Part shown: piece by piece, positions 17,372 to 26,264 of the stretch
How positions within the stretch are numbered: position 1 is the stretch's first letter
How the letters are laid out: every line of letters begins with the position of its first letter
NCBI RefSeq assembly: GCF_934630525.1
Contig: NZ_CAKTVX010000010.1
Location: 22,980 to 86,979, forward strand
Direction of reading: 5' to 3'
From: an uncultured Slackia sp.
GTDB taxonomy: Bacteria; Actinomycetota; Coriobacteriia; Coriobacteriales; Eggerthellaceae
Length of the DNA stretch: 64,000 bases
Notes under the pieces: generated by a model
Told to the model about the DNA's origin: nothing
What the model saw: only the letters and a program-made list of their open reading frames with translations
Databases searched by the model: none
Translations under genes and position numbers: made by a program

Positions 17372-18880
17372 TCACTGCTCCCCTGCGTATTTCACGCCCA
17401 GAATCTCGAGTTCTTTCTCGTTCAGGCCCACGCCGCGCAGCATGAGTCGATTGCCGCGCAGGCTGTCGATGGCGTTGATGCCCATGCCGCCCATGAGCTC
17501 CTGAACCTCGTGGTTCCACGCGCGGACCAAATTCACCACGCGCTCGGCGCCAATTTCGGGATTGAGGCGCTTCGTGAGGTCGGCGCGCTGCGTGGCGATG
17601 CCCCAATTGCACTTGCCGCCCGCGCACGCCTGGCACTGATGGCAGCCCAGAGCGATAAGCGCGGAGCTTGCGCAGTATACGGCGTCGGCGCCCAGGGCAA
17701 CGGCGCGCACGATGTCGGCCGAGTTGCGAATGGAGCCGGCGGCCACCAGGCTCACGCGGCTGCGAATGCCCTCGTCGCGAAGGCGCTGGTCAACGCTCGC
17801 AAGCGCAAGCTCAATGGGGATGCCCACGTTATCGCGCGTACGGGCCGGCGCTGCGCCCGTGCCGCCGCGGAAGCCGTCAACCACGATCACGTCGGCGCCC
17901 GCGCGGGCCATGCCGCTCGCGATGGCGGCCACGTTGTGAACGGCAGCCACTTTCACCGAAATGGGCTTGGTGTAGCGCGTCGCCTCCTTCAGGCTGAAAA
18001 TGAGCTGGCGCAAGTCTTCGATGGAATAGATGTCATGGTGCGGCGCGGGGCTAATGGCGTCGGTGCCCTTCGGAATCATGCGGGTGCGGGACACTTCGTC
18101 GTTGATTTTCTCGCCAGGAAGGTGTCCGCCGATGCCAGGCTTTGCACCCTGGCCGATCTTGATTTCGATCATCGCCGCAGTTTCGAGGTAGTGCATATCC
18201 ACGCCGAAACGGCCCGACGCCACCTGCACGATGGCATGGTCGCCATATTTCTCGAGGTCTTTATGCAGGCCGCCTTCGCCGCAGTTGAAATAGGTGCCCA
18301 GCTCTTCGGCCGCCATGGCGAGCGACTTTTGGGCGTTCAGCGAAATGGAGCCAAAGCTCATGGCCGAGAACATAATGGGCACGTCGAGCTTGATGCGGGG
18401 CGGCATCGACGAGACCACCTTGCGCTCGCGCTCGTTGATGCGCAGCGCCTCGGGGCGGCTGCCCAAAAACACGCGGGTCTCCATGGGCTCACGCAGCGGG
18501 TCGATGGAAGGGTTGGTGACTTGGCTCGCGTTGAGCAGCAGGTGGTCCCAGTAAATCGGATAATGCTGGGGGTTGCCCATGGAAGAAAGCAGCACAGCGC
18601 CGGTTTGCGCCTGCTTGGCGATGTCTTGCATGGCGGCAAGGTTCCAGTTGTTCGAACCGTTGCCGACCTGGGGCCAATTCGTAATGGCGAGCGCGTTCGT
18701 GGGACACATGACCACGCAACGCTGGCAGTTCACGCACTTCTTGTGATCGGCAATCACGCGGCCCAAGTCGGTATCGACCGTATGCACCTCGTTAGCGCAC
18801 TGACGCGCACACACGCCGCATTGAATGCACTGGTTGGGGTCGCGCTCGACCTTATAGCGCGGATACGTGAAATCGAGCAT
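17372..18880 (-). CDS. gltB: glutamate synthase, FMN/Fe-S synthase domain (archaeal type)
   Basis: A 502-residue protein. The N-terminal two-cluster ferredoxin domain has C18, C21, C24, C28 and C49, C52, C55, C59. The remainder is the FMN-dependent synthase barrel of glutamate synthase (GEGGLHKDLEKYG, GQGAKPGIGGHLPGEK, PHHDIYSIEDL, DGFRGGTGAAP). It reductively aminates 2-oxoglutarate with ammonia supplied by the separate glutaminase subunit. It starts 3 nt after that gene's stop. The N-terminal ferredoxin is typical of archaeal-type enzymes and absent in the E. coli form. Confidence 0.94.
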   Translation of the reverse strand: MLDFTYPRYKVERDPNQCIQCGVCARQCANEVHTVDTDLGRVIADHKKCVNCQRCVVMCPTNALAITNWPQVGNGSNNWNLAAMQDIAKQAQTGAVLLSSMGNPQHYPIYWDHLLLNASQVTNPSIDPLREPMETRVFLGSRPEALRINERERKVVSSMPPRIKLDVPIMFSAMSFGSISLNAQKSLAMAAEELGTYFNCGEGGLHKDLEKYGDHAIVQVASGRFGVDMHYLETAAMIEIKIGQGAKPGIGGHLPGEKINDEVSRTRMIPKGTDAISPAPHHDIYSIEDLRQLIFSLKEATRYTKPISVKVAAVHNVAAIASGMARAGADVIVVDGFRGGTGAAPARTRDNVGIPIELALASVDQRLRDEGIRSRVSLVAAGSIRNSADIVRAVALGADAVYCASSALIALGCHQCQACAGGKCNWGIATQRADLTKRLNPEIGAERVVNLVRAWNHEVQELMGGMGINAIDSLRGNRLMLRGVGLNEKELEILGVKYAGEQ

Positions 18881-18883
18881 GGC

Positions 18884-20113
18884 TTAGGCCTCCTTTCGGG
18901 TGATGCGCGTTTGCTGATGGATGTCGGGCTCGTTTTCCGCAGCGGCGTTCTGCTTGGCGCGCGCGACTTCGTCGAGCTGCACCACGAACGGCACGCCGCC
19001 TTCGATGGAGCGCACATTCTCGACATCGGGGCACACGAGCTCGATGGACGCCTGTTCGCTGGCCAGATACACCATGGAATCTTTCTCGCCGACCATCAAC
19101 GCGCGCAGCTTCAGGCGGTCGTTGAGCGCCAGCAGACCTTCCTCGGATCCCAGAATGACCGAGAACGGGCCGTTCACGAGCGCGTCGGAGTACACGCAGC
19201 GCAGCGCCGTTTCGAATTCGGCCTGTTCGGGCGGCATGCGGTCGATGGCATCCCACGAAGGGGCCGCCATGATGTGCGCGGCCATTTCCTGGGAGAAGCC
19301 GTGGCGGCGAACGAGCAGGTCGAACAGATAGGTGATGACTTCAGTATCGGTCTGCAGCGCGCAGTCGTAGCCGAATTGCTCGACGTAGCGGCGGTTGGTG
19401 TCATAGCTGGAAATCTCGCCATTGTGCACGATTGACCAGTTCAAAAGCGTGAACGGATGCGCGCCGCCCCACCAGCCAGGCGTATTTGTGGGAAAACGCC
19501 CGTGCGCAGTCCACAGCCAAGCCTTGTATTCGTCGATGCGATAGTACTCGCCGATTTCTTCGGGGTAGCCCACGCCCTTGAATGCGCCCATATTCTTGCC
19601 CGAGCTTGCGACGAACGCACCATCGATGTGGGCGTTGATGTAGAACACGCACTGCATGACGTATTCCTGCTCGTCGAATTCGCCCAGTTCAAGCTCATGG
19701 TGCGACGGGTGCGGGGTAAGGAAGTAGCGCCAGGTGTCGGGCGGGTTCTTGATCGCCTTCACCGTGGCGGTGGGAATGCGCTCCTGCTTTTCGGAGAGAA
19801 AATGCTCGTTGAGATACGCTTCCGTATTCATGCGCGCTTCATGGCTTTCATAGAGCACGTGGAACGCGTAGAAATCGGCGTATTCCGGATAGATGCCATA
19901 CGCGGCGAAGCCTCCGCCCAAGCCATTGCTGCGATCGTGCATGAGCGCGATGGCCTTCAGAATGTCGCATCCGTCGTGGCGCGCGCCAGACTTGTCCATG
20001 ATGCCGGCAATGGCGCATCCGGCGGGAATGCGCACGTCGCCTTCACGCAGGCCGCGGCTGCCAAGCGCGCGTGCGCGGGCTGCCGCCTGCTGCGGCGTTT
20101 CAGCATAGTGCAT
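18884..20113 (-). CDS. glutamate synthase, class II glutamine amidotransferase domain
   Basis: A 409-residue stand-alone glutaminase domain. The probable nucleophile is C33 in PAGCAIAGIMD; glutamine-binding blocks GRFPTN, HNGEI and QTDTEV follow. The nucleophile is not at position 2, so either a 32-residue propeptide is cleaved, as in several class II amidotransferases, or the ATG at 20113 is upstream of the true start; GAGGTG 4 nt before this ATG supports the start. It is the first gene of the operon, 140 nt downstream of a GlnR-like box. Confidence 0.9.
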   Translation of the reverse strand: MHYAETPQQAAARARALGSRGLREGDVRIPAGCAIAGIMDKSGARHDGCDILKAIALMHDRSNGLGGGFAAYGIYPEYADFYAFHVLYESHEARMNTEAYLNEHFLSEKQERIPTATVKAIKNPPDTWRYFLTPHPSHHELELGEFDEQEYVMQCVFYINAHIDGAFVASSGKNMGAFKGVGYPEEIGEYYRIDEYKAWLWTAHGRFPTNTPGWWGGAHPFTLLNWSIVHNGEISSYDTNRRYVEQFGYDCALQTDTEVITYLFDLLVRRHGFSQEMAAHIMAAPSWDAIDRMPPEQAEFETALRCVYSDALVNGPFSVILGSEEGLLALNDRLKLRALMVGEKDSMVYLASEQASIELVCPDVENVRSIEGGVPFVVQLDEVARAKQNAAAENEPDIHQQTRITRKEA

Positions 20114-20249
20114 GCTGCACCTCGTTTCCCCCATTGGCCCAACCCGGGCAATTCGAGGCGTGGCGGCCTCGTCGCGACGGGCACGTGGCGATGCGCCGCG
20201 CCGCAAGGGCTGGGTAGCGAATGTAGTGTTTCTAGGATATGGGTGCAGC

Positions 20250-20276
20250 ATTTCACGAACGTGACACGCATGTTAC
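20250..20276 (-). promoter_or_regulatory. GlnR-like box upstream of the glutamate synthase operon
   Basis: On the minus strand, GTAAC-n6-GTCAC-n6-GAAAT: three 5-mers exactly 11 bp apart (complement of 20272-20276, 20261-20265, 20250-20254). This spacing and composition match the GTnAC-n6-GaAAC pattern of actinobacterial GlnR. It lies about 140-165 nt upstream of the amidotransferase start. Confidence 0.4.
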
Positions 20277-20314
20277 AGCGAAGTGTAATGTGTGTTTCGA
20301 AGGCGTTAACGCCG

Positions 20315-20380
20315 CAGGAGGCGCAACGGAGATTCAGCATGCGGCGACAGGAGGCGCAACGAAGATTCGACATGCGGCAA
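20315..20380. repeat. tandem duplication, two 33-bp units
   Basis: Units 20315-20347 and 20348-20380 both start CAGGAGGCGCAACG and end CATGCGGC plus two bases, with four differences in 33 positions. They lie upstream of the GlnR-like box in the same intergenic region. Two adjacent copies without spacers, so not a CRISPR array. Confidence 0.8.
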
Positions 20381-20814
20381 TAAGGGAATAGCATACGCCC
20401 GTAGGGAAACGACGGGGGTGTTGCGCAACGACGCCGTGCTCCTCCGAATCGCCCATTGCGTCCGAACGGTGGCGTCGTGACAGAAAATGGCACAATGAGG
20501 CCCTTCTGCAGGGTCAATAACTCAAGAAAAGCCGAGTGGTCCGCGACGAGGAATACGTTTTGCCTGATGGGAGGCAACATCAATTTCATACCGAAGTTCC
20601 GCCCCGCGAAAAACAGGCCCCATAGTCGCCATTCCTGGCATAGAAATACGATTCCTATGCAATGAGGCCCCCTTCTCGCATTTCCTGCCATGGACAGAGG
20701 TCACGCCTCGGGCTAAGAATCGCCCCATAGACAAGAGCTCATCTCGCAAATGCAATCGATATCGAATAAGAGAGCAATCACGGCTCACATGTACAACAAA
20801 TACCCTTGCCATAA
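20381..20814. other. intergenic stretch without recognised gene
   Basis: No convincing coding frame or RNA gene is seen. Two similar short sequences, around AATGAGGCCC (about 20494 and 20662), and a GCATAG/CTATGC dyad near 20635-20660 hint at decayed or duplicated regulatory DNA. Confidence 0.4.
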
Positions 20815-20857
20815 ACAAAAAACGAGCCCCGCCAGGCCATTAGCCCGATTGGGCTCG
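20815..20857 (-). terminator. intrinsic terminator after the first DUF917 gene
   Basis: CGAGCCC/GGGCTCG (20823-20829 with 20851-20857) with an internal GGGCTAATGGCC sub-stem, followed on the minus strand by TTTTTTG. It lies about 145 nt after the DUF917 stop at 21003. Confidence 0.85.
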
Positions 20858-21002
20858 TCTCGTATAACAGCGAAACGCTTTCGGAGAAGCATTGCCGAAA
20901 GTGTTTCTCTCTTTTCAGACCTTCTTCCCTTAACGCATTTGCGGCGAAAACCCACCACGGGCCGCGCAATGCCACATCGCATGCCACATCGCATGCCGTG
21001 CT

Positions 21003-22085
21003 TTATTGGCAGCGCTCTTCGACGGGCACGAACTCCACGCCATCGTAGCCGAAGACGGCGGGACCAACCGTGGCCAAGCCCTCGGGCGTGCGCCACTGCG
21101 GCGCGCAGGGAATGCCCAGCACGATCGCGCGGCAGCCGTACTTCAAGGCTTCGCCCGTGATGGGCGTGAGCGTTTCACTATCGAACATGGCGATAAGGTC
21201 GGGCGCCGTGCACACCACTTCCCCATTGCGCTCCGCGATGAGGAATTCGTTCTGGAAACGTACATCGAGCACATCACCCTTGTAGGTATCCATGCCCTCC
21301 AGATGCACCAAACCGCGCGCAAAACCGCCGATGGTGCGGCGCTCCACGTCTTCGACCTTGCCACGGAACAGCTCCACCGCCCCAAGCGCCTCGCAAAGCT
21401 CGGAAATGTCACTGGAACGTTCGTCGCGTGCGCGGCGCAGAATGCGGCCAACGTTTTCGCACAACGTATAGGTGCCGGCCACGCTGTGCGCCTTGGCCTC
21501 GGCGCCCGTCATGCCGTAGCACGCGAGAGAAATATTGCCGCCCATTTCCACCGTGGCACCACGGCACAAATCTTCGCCGCACTTATTCGTAGCCGCATGC
21601 ACAAGCAGCGTATTGCCGCGCTCGTCAGCAACGCCAATGGGGCTCGCCGACTGGCCGTACATCGACCACGTCACCATTTGCAATTCAGGGAACGCACGGC
21701 CCATACCATCGGCATCGAGCAGCGGAATGTGGCGCTGCGCCGCAGGAAGCATAGGATGCAGCGAGTTCCAACCACCCGCTTCGGACGGAATGAGAGCATC
21801 GAAGGTATGCCCCACTTCGCGCTCAAGCGCCTCGAGCGCATAGACAGGCTCGGGGCCGGCGGGCACTTTTTCGACGAGCACCGTAGGCGCGCCAAGGCCC
21901 ATCGACACCGCGACGCGAGCGTCATCGGACAATTCATCGAGCGTGAGCAGCGGAATGGGGCCATTGTCAGCCACGCACTGCTTCGCGATGAGAATGCCCA
22001 CATAGGGGTTGCCACCGCCGCCCGATGCCATAACGGCTGCACCCATCGCGATGTCTTCAACTTCTTGTTCGCCCAAATATCTCAC
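21003..22085 (-). CDS. DUF917 family protein (first copy)
   Basis: A 360-residue cytosolic protein of the DUF917 family, recognised by the N-terminal GAAVMASGGGGNPYVG block, the PSEAGGWNSL segment and the C-terminal CAPQWRTPEGL block. Family members regularly sit next to hydantoinase/oxoprolinase-type genes, but their biochemical role is not established. The start is GTG at 22085, supported by AAAGGAA upstream and by alignment with the second copy at 24312-25409. A palindrome GCACTGTAGTGC lies 23 nt upstream. The copies differ enough to be non-redundant. Confidence 0.85.
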   Translation of the reverse strand: MRYLGEQEVEDIAMGAAVMASGGGGNPYVGILIAKQCVADNGPIPLLTLDELSDDARVAVSMGLGAPTVLVEKVPAGPEPVYALEALEREVGHTFDALIPSEAGGWNSLHPMLPAAQRHIPLLDADGMGRAFPELQMVTWSMYGQSASPIGVADERGNTLLVHAATNKCGEDLCRGATVEMGGNISLACYGMTGAEAKAHSVAGTYTLCENVGRILRRARDERSSDISELCEALGAVELFRGKVEDVERRTIGGFARGLVHLEGMDTYKGDVLDVRFQNEFLIAERNGEVVCTAPDLIAMFDSETLTPITGEALKYGCRAIVLGIPCAPQWRTPEGLATVGPAVFGYDGVEFVPVEERCQ

Positions 22086-22103
22086 GGGGCGTTCCTTTCA
22101 CTC

Positions 22104-22121
22104 TAGTGCACTGTAGTGCTA
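22104..22121. promoter_or_regulatory. operator-like palindrome before the first DUF917 gene
   Basis: GCACT-GT-AGTGC (22108-22119) within TAGTGCACTGTAGTGCTA, just upstream of the ribosome site. It may be a repressor site; no regulator gene lies beside it. Confidence 0.35.
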
Positions 22122-22349
22122 AAGCGTTTCGATAAAGAATATGAGTTGGGCCAAGCCCAACTCAACTCGTCCGCCTTGCTTCGCCGTGACAGGCATACCT
22201 GCGATCACGGTTCGCTACCGCTCGCTTCGCTCGCCATGCAATCACCCGGCGGCGTTTCAATTACAAAGAAAAGGCACGTCTGAACGCCGACGGTTTAAGA
22301 TAAGCCCGTCGCGGCGAAGCGAGACGCCCCATCATTTCTGGAAGACCCG

Positions 22350-22575
22350 TTCGCACCAAAAGTCAGCGAGCATGGGTTGCGGCGAGTGCAACATTGAGGA
22401 AGCTTCCGCCATGGTCGTCTATTTCGTCTTAGACCGTCGGTGTTCAAGCTTGAATTTCATTTCAATGTTAAACACCGCCAGGCGGACGCATAGCGAAGCC
22501 GAAGGCGAAGCGGTAGTCCGCCGTGGTCGTAGGCGAAACGGACGACCACGGCGAAAACGACAGCGAACGACGAAA
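22350..22575. repeat. structured intergenic element, family 2, copy C (divergent)
   Basis: It starts with TTCGCACCAAAAGTCAGC (22350-22367), nearly identical to the edge at 1456-1473. It then holds nested stems: CGGTGTT/AACACCG, GGCGGAC/GTCCGCC and GTGGTCGT/ACGACCAC. The central GTACGCGAGC motif of the other copies is missing, so it is a divergent or rearranged copy. A separate GAGTTGGG/CCCAACTC hairpin lies at 22143-22163. The rest of 22122-22349 holds nothing recognisable. Confidence 0.5.
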
Positions 22576-22579
22576 GCAA

Positions 22580-24151
22580 TTAGATCTTCAGGTCGCCGAC
22601 GGCTTTCACGCGCACGCGAGTCGCATTGCCGGGCAGGTAGGCCAACGGCACGTCTTCCACTTCGACAATCTGAATCGAATCGGGGTCGGCACCGGCCTTA
22701 ATGGCCTCTTCGGTAGCCAAGCCCTTCGCGACCTCGAGCGTTTCGGCACGGCCAAGCTTGTCGAGCGAGAATACGCGCTCGATCTGGCCCGACACCTGGG
22801 AAATTGCGCTGCCCACGGCGTTTGCTTCGCCGAAGTTGTTCGGCTTAAGCACGCGGGCCACGCCTTCGAGTTCGCGAGGAACCAGAATGGAGCCGCCGCC
22901 AACGAGGATGACATCGATATCGCCCGCGCTCGTCTTCATGCGGTCGACGCAGTTTTCGACCATCTCGGTCATGACGGCCTGGGCCTTCTTCACGAGCTCC
23001 GGGTCCAAATCGGCCACGAGCGCAGGGTCGCCCACGCCTTCAGCAGCACCTGCTGCCACAACGATGTCGGTCGCGGTAAGCGTTTGGCCGCCGAAGCACA
23101 GCGCCTCTTTCGTCACGCGATAACCCACCGAATCGGGGCCGACGGTCACGGTGCCATCTTCATGCTGGCGCACAATCGAGCCGCCGCCAAGGCCGATCGA
23201 AATAATGTCGGGCATGCGGAAGTTCGTGCGCACACCGCCGATTTCCACGGCAAGCATGCTCTCGCGCGGGAAGCCGTGCGTCAAAACGCCCAGGTCGGTA
23301 GTGGTACCGCCCACGTCGACGACCACTGCGTCCTTCAAGCCCGTCAAAAACGACGCGCCGCGAATGGAGTTCGTGGGGCCGCACGCAATGGTGAGAATCG
23401 GGTAGCGCATGGCGTATTCGGCGCTCATGAGCGTGCCGTCGTTTTGGCACAGGTACACCTCGGCATCGGTGATGCCTTCGCCCGCAAGCGCCGCGATGAA
23501 GCTTTCCGACGTGGTTTTCGCAACGTCGACGAGCGCCGCGTTCAGAATGGTGGCGTTTTCGCGCTCAAGCAGGCTCACGCTGCCGATTTCGCTCGAAATG
23601 GAAATAGGGAAATCGTCGCCGAGCGCCTCGCGCATGATGGCCGCGGCGCGCGTCTCGTGGCTTGCGTCGACCGGCGAAAACACGCTCGTGATGGCGACGC
23701 TGTCGCATTCGCCCTTCACCTGGTTCGCAATGCGGCGCAGCTCGTCCTCGTCGAGAGGGGCGATTTCGCGGCCATCGAACTCGTGCCCGCCGCCCACGAG
23801 GAACCACTGGTCGTTGATGGCCGCACGCAGCTCTGCCGGCCAGTCGATCATGGGCTTGATGGCGCGCGTCGCAGGCGCGCCGATGCGAATCACGGCAACG
23901 CGATCGAGACGTTTGCGCTCAACGATGGCATTCGTGCAGTGCGTCGTGCCGAGCATCGCGTAGCCGATGCGGGAACGATCGACGCCTTCGCCGGAAAGCA
24001 CGGCCTCCATAGCGTTTTCGATGCCGCTCATAACGTCTTCGGTCGTGGGGCTTTTCACAGCCGAGATAAGATTCAGGTTCTCGTCAAGAACAACGGCGTC
24101 AGTGTTGGTGCCACCAACGTCGATGCCAATGCGCCAGTCTTTGTTGGACAT
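22580..24151 (-). CDS. hydantoinase/oxoprolinase family protein (HyuA-like)
   Basis: A 523-residue protein of the ASKHA-fold hydantoinase/oxoprolinase A family. The N-terminal IGIDVGGTNTDAVVLDENLN phosphate-binding motif, the central DVGGTTTDLGVL motif and the GLGGGSIVR block are clear. Relatives hydrolyse cyclic amides such as hydantoins or 5-oxoproline with ATP, usually with a partner HyuB, which is not present here. It is flanked by two DUF917 genes on the same strand; this trio suggests one catabolic or salvage pathway of unknown substrate. The ATG at 24151 has GAAGGGAT upstream. Confidence 0.88.
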   Translation of the reverse strand: MSNKDWRIGIDVGGTNTDAVVLDENLNLISAVKSPTTEDVMSGIENAMEAVLSGEGVDRSRIGYAMLGTTHCTNAIVERKRLDRVAVIRIGAPATRAIKPMIDWPAELRAAINDQWFLVGGGHEFDGREIAPLDEDELRRIANQVKGECDSVAITSVFSPVDASHETRAAAIMREALGDDFPISISSEIGSVSLLERENATILNAALVDVAKTTSESFIAALAGEGITDAEVYLCQNDGTLMSAEYAMRYPILTIACGPTNSIRGASFLTGLKDAVVVDVGGTTTDLGVLTHGFPRESMLAVEIGGVRTNFRMPDIISIGLGGGSIVRQHEDGTVTVGPDSVGYRVTKEALCFGGQTLTATDIVVAAGAAEGVGDPALVADLDPELVKKAQAVMTEMVENCVDRMKTSAGDIDVILVGGGSILVPRELEGVARVLKPNNFGEANAVGSAISQVSGQIERVFSLDKLGRAETLEVAKGLATEEAIKAGADPDSIQIVEVEDVPLAYLPGNATRVRVKAVGDLKI

Positions 24152-24311
24152 CGTGTCTATCCCTTCATATATCTATGCCGATGCGAGCTTGCGTAGCGCG
24201 TTGGAACCTACAAGCTTTCCATTTCCGAAAACGACCGCCAAGCCGCTTCGAGAAACGTCAAACTCCGACACCTTCAACGCGCCAGAACCCCGCTGGCTCA
24301 TCCAGAAAAAC

Positions 24312-25409
24312 CTACTGCTCGTTCGCGCTTTCGGCAACGCGCTCCTCAACGGGAACGAAGTCGATGTCGTAGCCGAAGTAACGGGGACCGGCGATTTCGA
24401 GGCCGCGCTCGCTGCGCCAATGCTCATGCACGGGAATGCCAATGACCACGCCGCGCGCGCCGTATTTCATACCCTCAGTGGTAATGGGCAACGCCGTTTC
24501 AATGTCGAGCACGGCGATGAGGTCGGGGGCTGAGCACAGCACCTCGTCGCCCGACTTGGCGAGCAGATGCTCGTTTTGGAAGCGCAGCTCGCATTCGCGG
24601 CCCGCATAATCGTCGATGCCCGCGAAATGCGCATAGCCGCGCACGAAGCCACCCTCGGTTCGACGCGCGACGTCGTCAAGCTTGCCGCGGAACAGCTCGA
24701 ATGCACCGAGCAAATCGAGAATCACCGGCAGCGGATCGACGTTTTGCTCGTGGGCCTCGCGAATGGCGCGGCCGATTTGCTCGCAGTAGGTCGACGTGCC
24801 AGGAATAGAGGCCTTCTTGGCCTGGGCGCCCGTCATGGCGTAGTCGGCCATGAACACGCTGCCGCCCGTAGTAATGGCCGCGTTGCGCGAAAGGCGCTCG
24901 GCCCACGCATTATCAACGGCCTCGACGGTAACCACGTCGCCCTTTTCGTCGCACACCACAGCCGGGCACGCGGGAATGTCGAACAGCGTCCACGTCACAT
25001 GGCGCAGCTCGGGAAACGCGCGGCCCATGCCGTCGCAGTCGACGATGGGCACGCCCTTGGCCGCAGCCACCTGGAACGGCAGAAGGGAGTTCAGACCGCC
25101 CGCTTCGAGCGGCATAATGGCGTCGAATTTACGGCCCAGGCGCTTCTCCAGCGCGTCAACAGCGCCTACGCCTTCCATGCCGTTGGGCACCTTCTCCACG
25201 AGCACCGTGGGCGCGCCCAACATGTGCGACGCGCAGACGAACGCATCATCGGGCAATTCGTCGAGCGACATCATTTGGAACGGGCCATATTCGTCAATCG
25301 CCTGAAGGGCCATGAGCTTGCCGATATACGGGTCGCCGCCGCCACCCGATGCGAGAACCGCGGCACCAACCGCCATATCCTCGACTTCGCGCTTGCCAAT
25401 AGTGCGCAC
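24312..25409 (-). CDS. DUF917 family protein (second copy)
   Basis: A 365-residue paralogue of the protein at 21003-22085, with the same GAAVLASGGGGDPYIG, LEAGGLNSLLPF and VHEHWRSERGL blocks. A GTG start at 25409 with AGGGGAA 5 nt upstream is preferred over an ATG 17 codons further up, because the conserved sequence begins there and the paralogue also starts with GTG. It is followed after 160 bp by the hydantoinase-like gene. The function is unknown; paralogues may form a hetero-oligomer (inference). Confidence 0.85.
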   Translation of the reverse strand: MRTIGKREVEDMAVGAAVLASGGGGDPYIGKLMALQAIDEYGPFQMMSLDELPDDAFVCASHMLGAPTVLVEKVPNGMEGVGAVDALEKRLGRKFDAIMPLEAGGLNSLLPFQVAAAKGVPIVDCDGMGRAFPELRHVTWTLFDIPACPAVVCDEKGDVVTVEAVDNAWAERLSRNAAITTGGSVFMADYAMTGAQAKKASIPGTSTYCEQIGRAIREAHEQNVDPLPVILDLLGAFELFRGKLDDVARRTEGGFVRGYAHFAGIDDYAGRECELRFQNEHLLAKSGDEVLCSAPDLIAVLDIETALPITTEGMKYGARGVVIGIPVHEHWRSERGLEIAGPRYFGYDIDFVPVEERVAESANEQ

Positions 25410-25497
25410 GATGTTCCCCTTTCGAACGAAAACAGGGCGCCGAACCGAGTCGCGCCCCACGATCCACCTGGCACTACTTTACCGTATTAAAGCGAAA

Positions 25498-25520
25498 AAG
25501 CGGCCGACGAACGACCGCTT
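25498..25520 (-). terminator. intrinsic terminator of the DMSO-reductase-type operon
   Basis: AAGCGG/CCGCTT stem with inner pairing, followed on the minus strand by TTTTCGC. It lies 25 nt after the TorD-like gene stop. Confidence 0.8.
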
Positions 25521-25544
25521 TTGGAAGGGAACGTAACAAAGTTG

Positions 25545-26207
25545 TTATAGACGGGAAGCACTTTCAGAAGGAACCGCTTCGAGCAGAGCCCTGGCTAGCG
25601 CAAGCAGGCGTTCGAAATACCCATCCGGCGCGGCCTCACGCACCTTCGATGCGAAAGCGTCAATCCACGCGAGAGGATGGTCGTGGACGAACTCCACAAT
25701 GCGCTCGTCGCTCCAAGGCTCGCCGTCGCATTCGCCGCCAGCTGCGCGCCTGTGGCACAGTTCCGAAAGATATAAAAGCTCGATGCCCATATGGTCTTCG
25801 TACTGGCGATTCTCGTTGTTCAGCTCAAGGCCGAGCTCGCGCAACAGGCCACGCATTTCGAAGGTGGGCTCGCCAAAACCGACGGTCACTTCTTGTGCGG
25901 CCTGGCCGTGCGCGCGATGCATGGTTTCCCACGGCGCCGCCGCCGGCGAGGGCGGCCCCACGAACAGCTGCGTGTATTCGACGGCGCATATTAAAGCCGG
26001 GTCGACCCCATTGCGCTCGGCGCTCTTGGCAAACCCTTCGGCCCATTGTGCAAGGCCTTCCGTCGCCGCCGCAACCCGCCCGTCGTCGAAGGCGGGGAAA
26101 TTCCTCCAAAACGATGGGTCGAGCCCGATGCTCGACGTTTGCGTCATGGGCGCAAGCAGCGAGTTCCCGCAAAACGCAAACGCCTCGGCAAGCTGTTCGT
26201 AGCTCAT
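25545..26207 (-). CDS. TorD/DmsD-family molybdoenzyme chaperone
   Basis: A 220-residue all-helical protein with the family pattern: EYTQLFVGPPSPAAAPWE near residues 80-97 and an EDHMGIELLYLSEL segment (about 135-150). These chaperones bind the TAT signal of a molybdopterin catalytic subunit and hold it until cofactor insertion. It is the last gene of the operon whose first gene encodes such a TAT-exported subunit, so that is the expected client. The ATG at 26207 is preceded by AAAGGG. Confidence 0.88.
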   Translation of the reverse strand: MSYEQLAEAFAFCGNSLLAPMTQTSSIGLDPSFWRNFPAFDDGRVAAATEGLAQWAEGFAKSAERNGVDPALICAVEYTQLFVGPPSPAAAPWETMHRAHGQAAQEVTVGFGEPTFEMRGLLRELGLELNNENRQYEDHMGIELLYLSELCHRRAAGGECDGEPWSDERIVEFVHDHPLAWIDAFASKVREAAPDGYFERLLALARALLEAVPSESASRL

Positions 26208-26264
26208 GACAAACCCTTTCTCGAACCTTGGGGCGCAGCGCGCAGCCGCGCCCCTACACAATAC

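Noticed and set aside
17510..19435. Long open frame on the plus strand (about 641 codons)
   Set aside because: It lies opposite the glutamate synthase synthase and amidotransferase genes, has an unusual His/Arg/Gly-rich composition and no family similarity. High GC leaves the opposite frame open.
20315..20380. CRISPR-like repeat
   Set aside because: Only two directly adjacent 33-bp units without spacers and no cas genes.
22523..24196. Plus-strand open frame of about 557 codons
   Set aside because: It is antisense to the hydantoinase-like gene; composition is the mirror of that gene.
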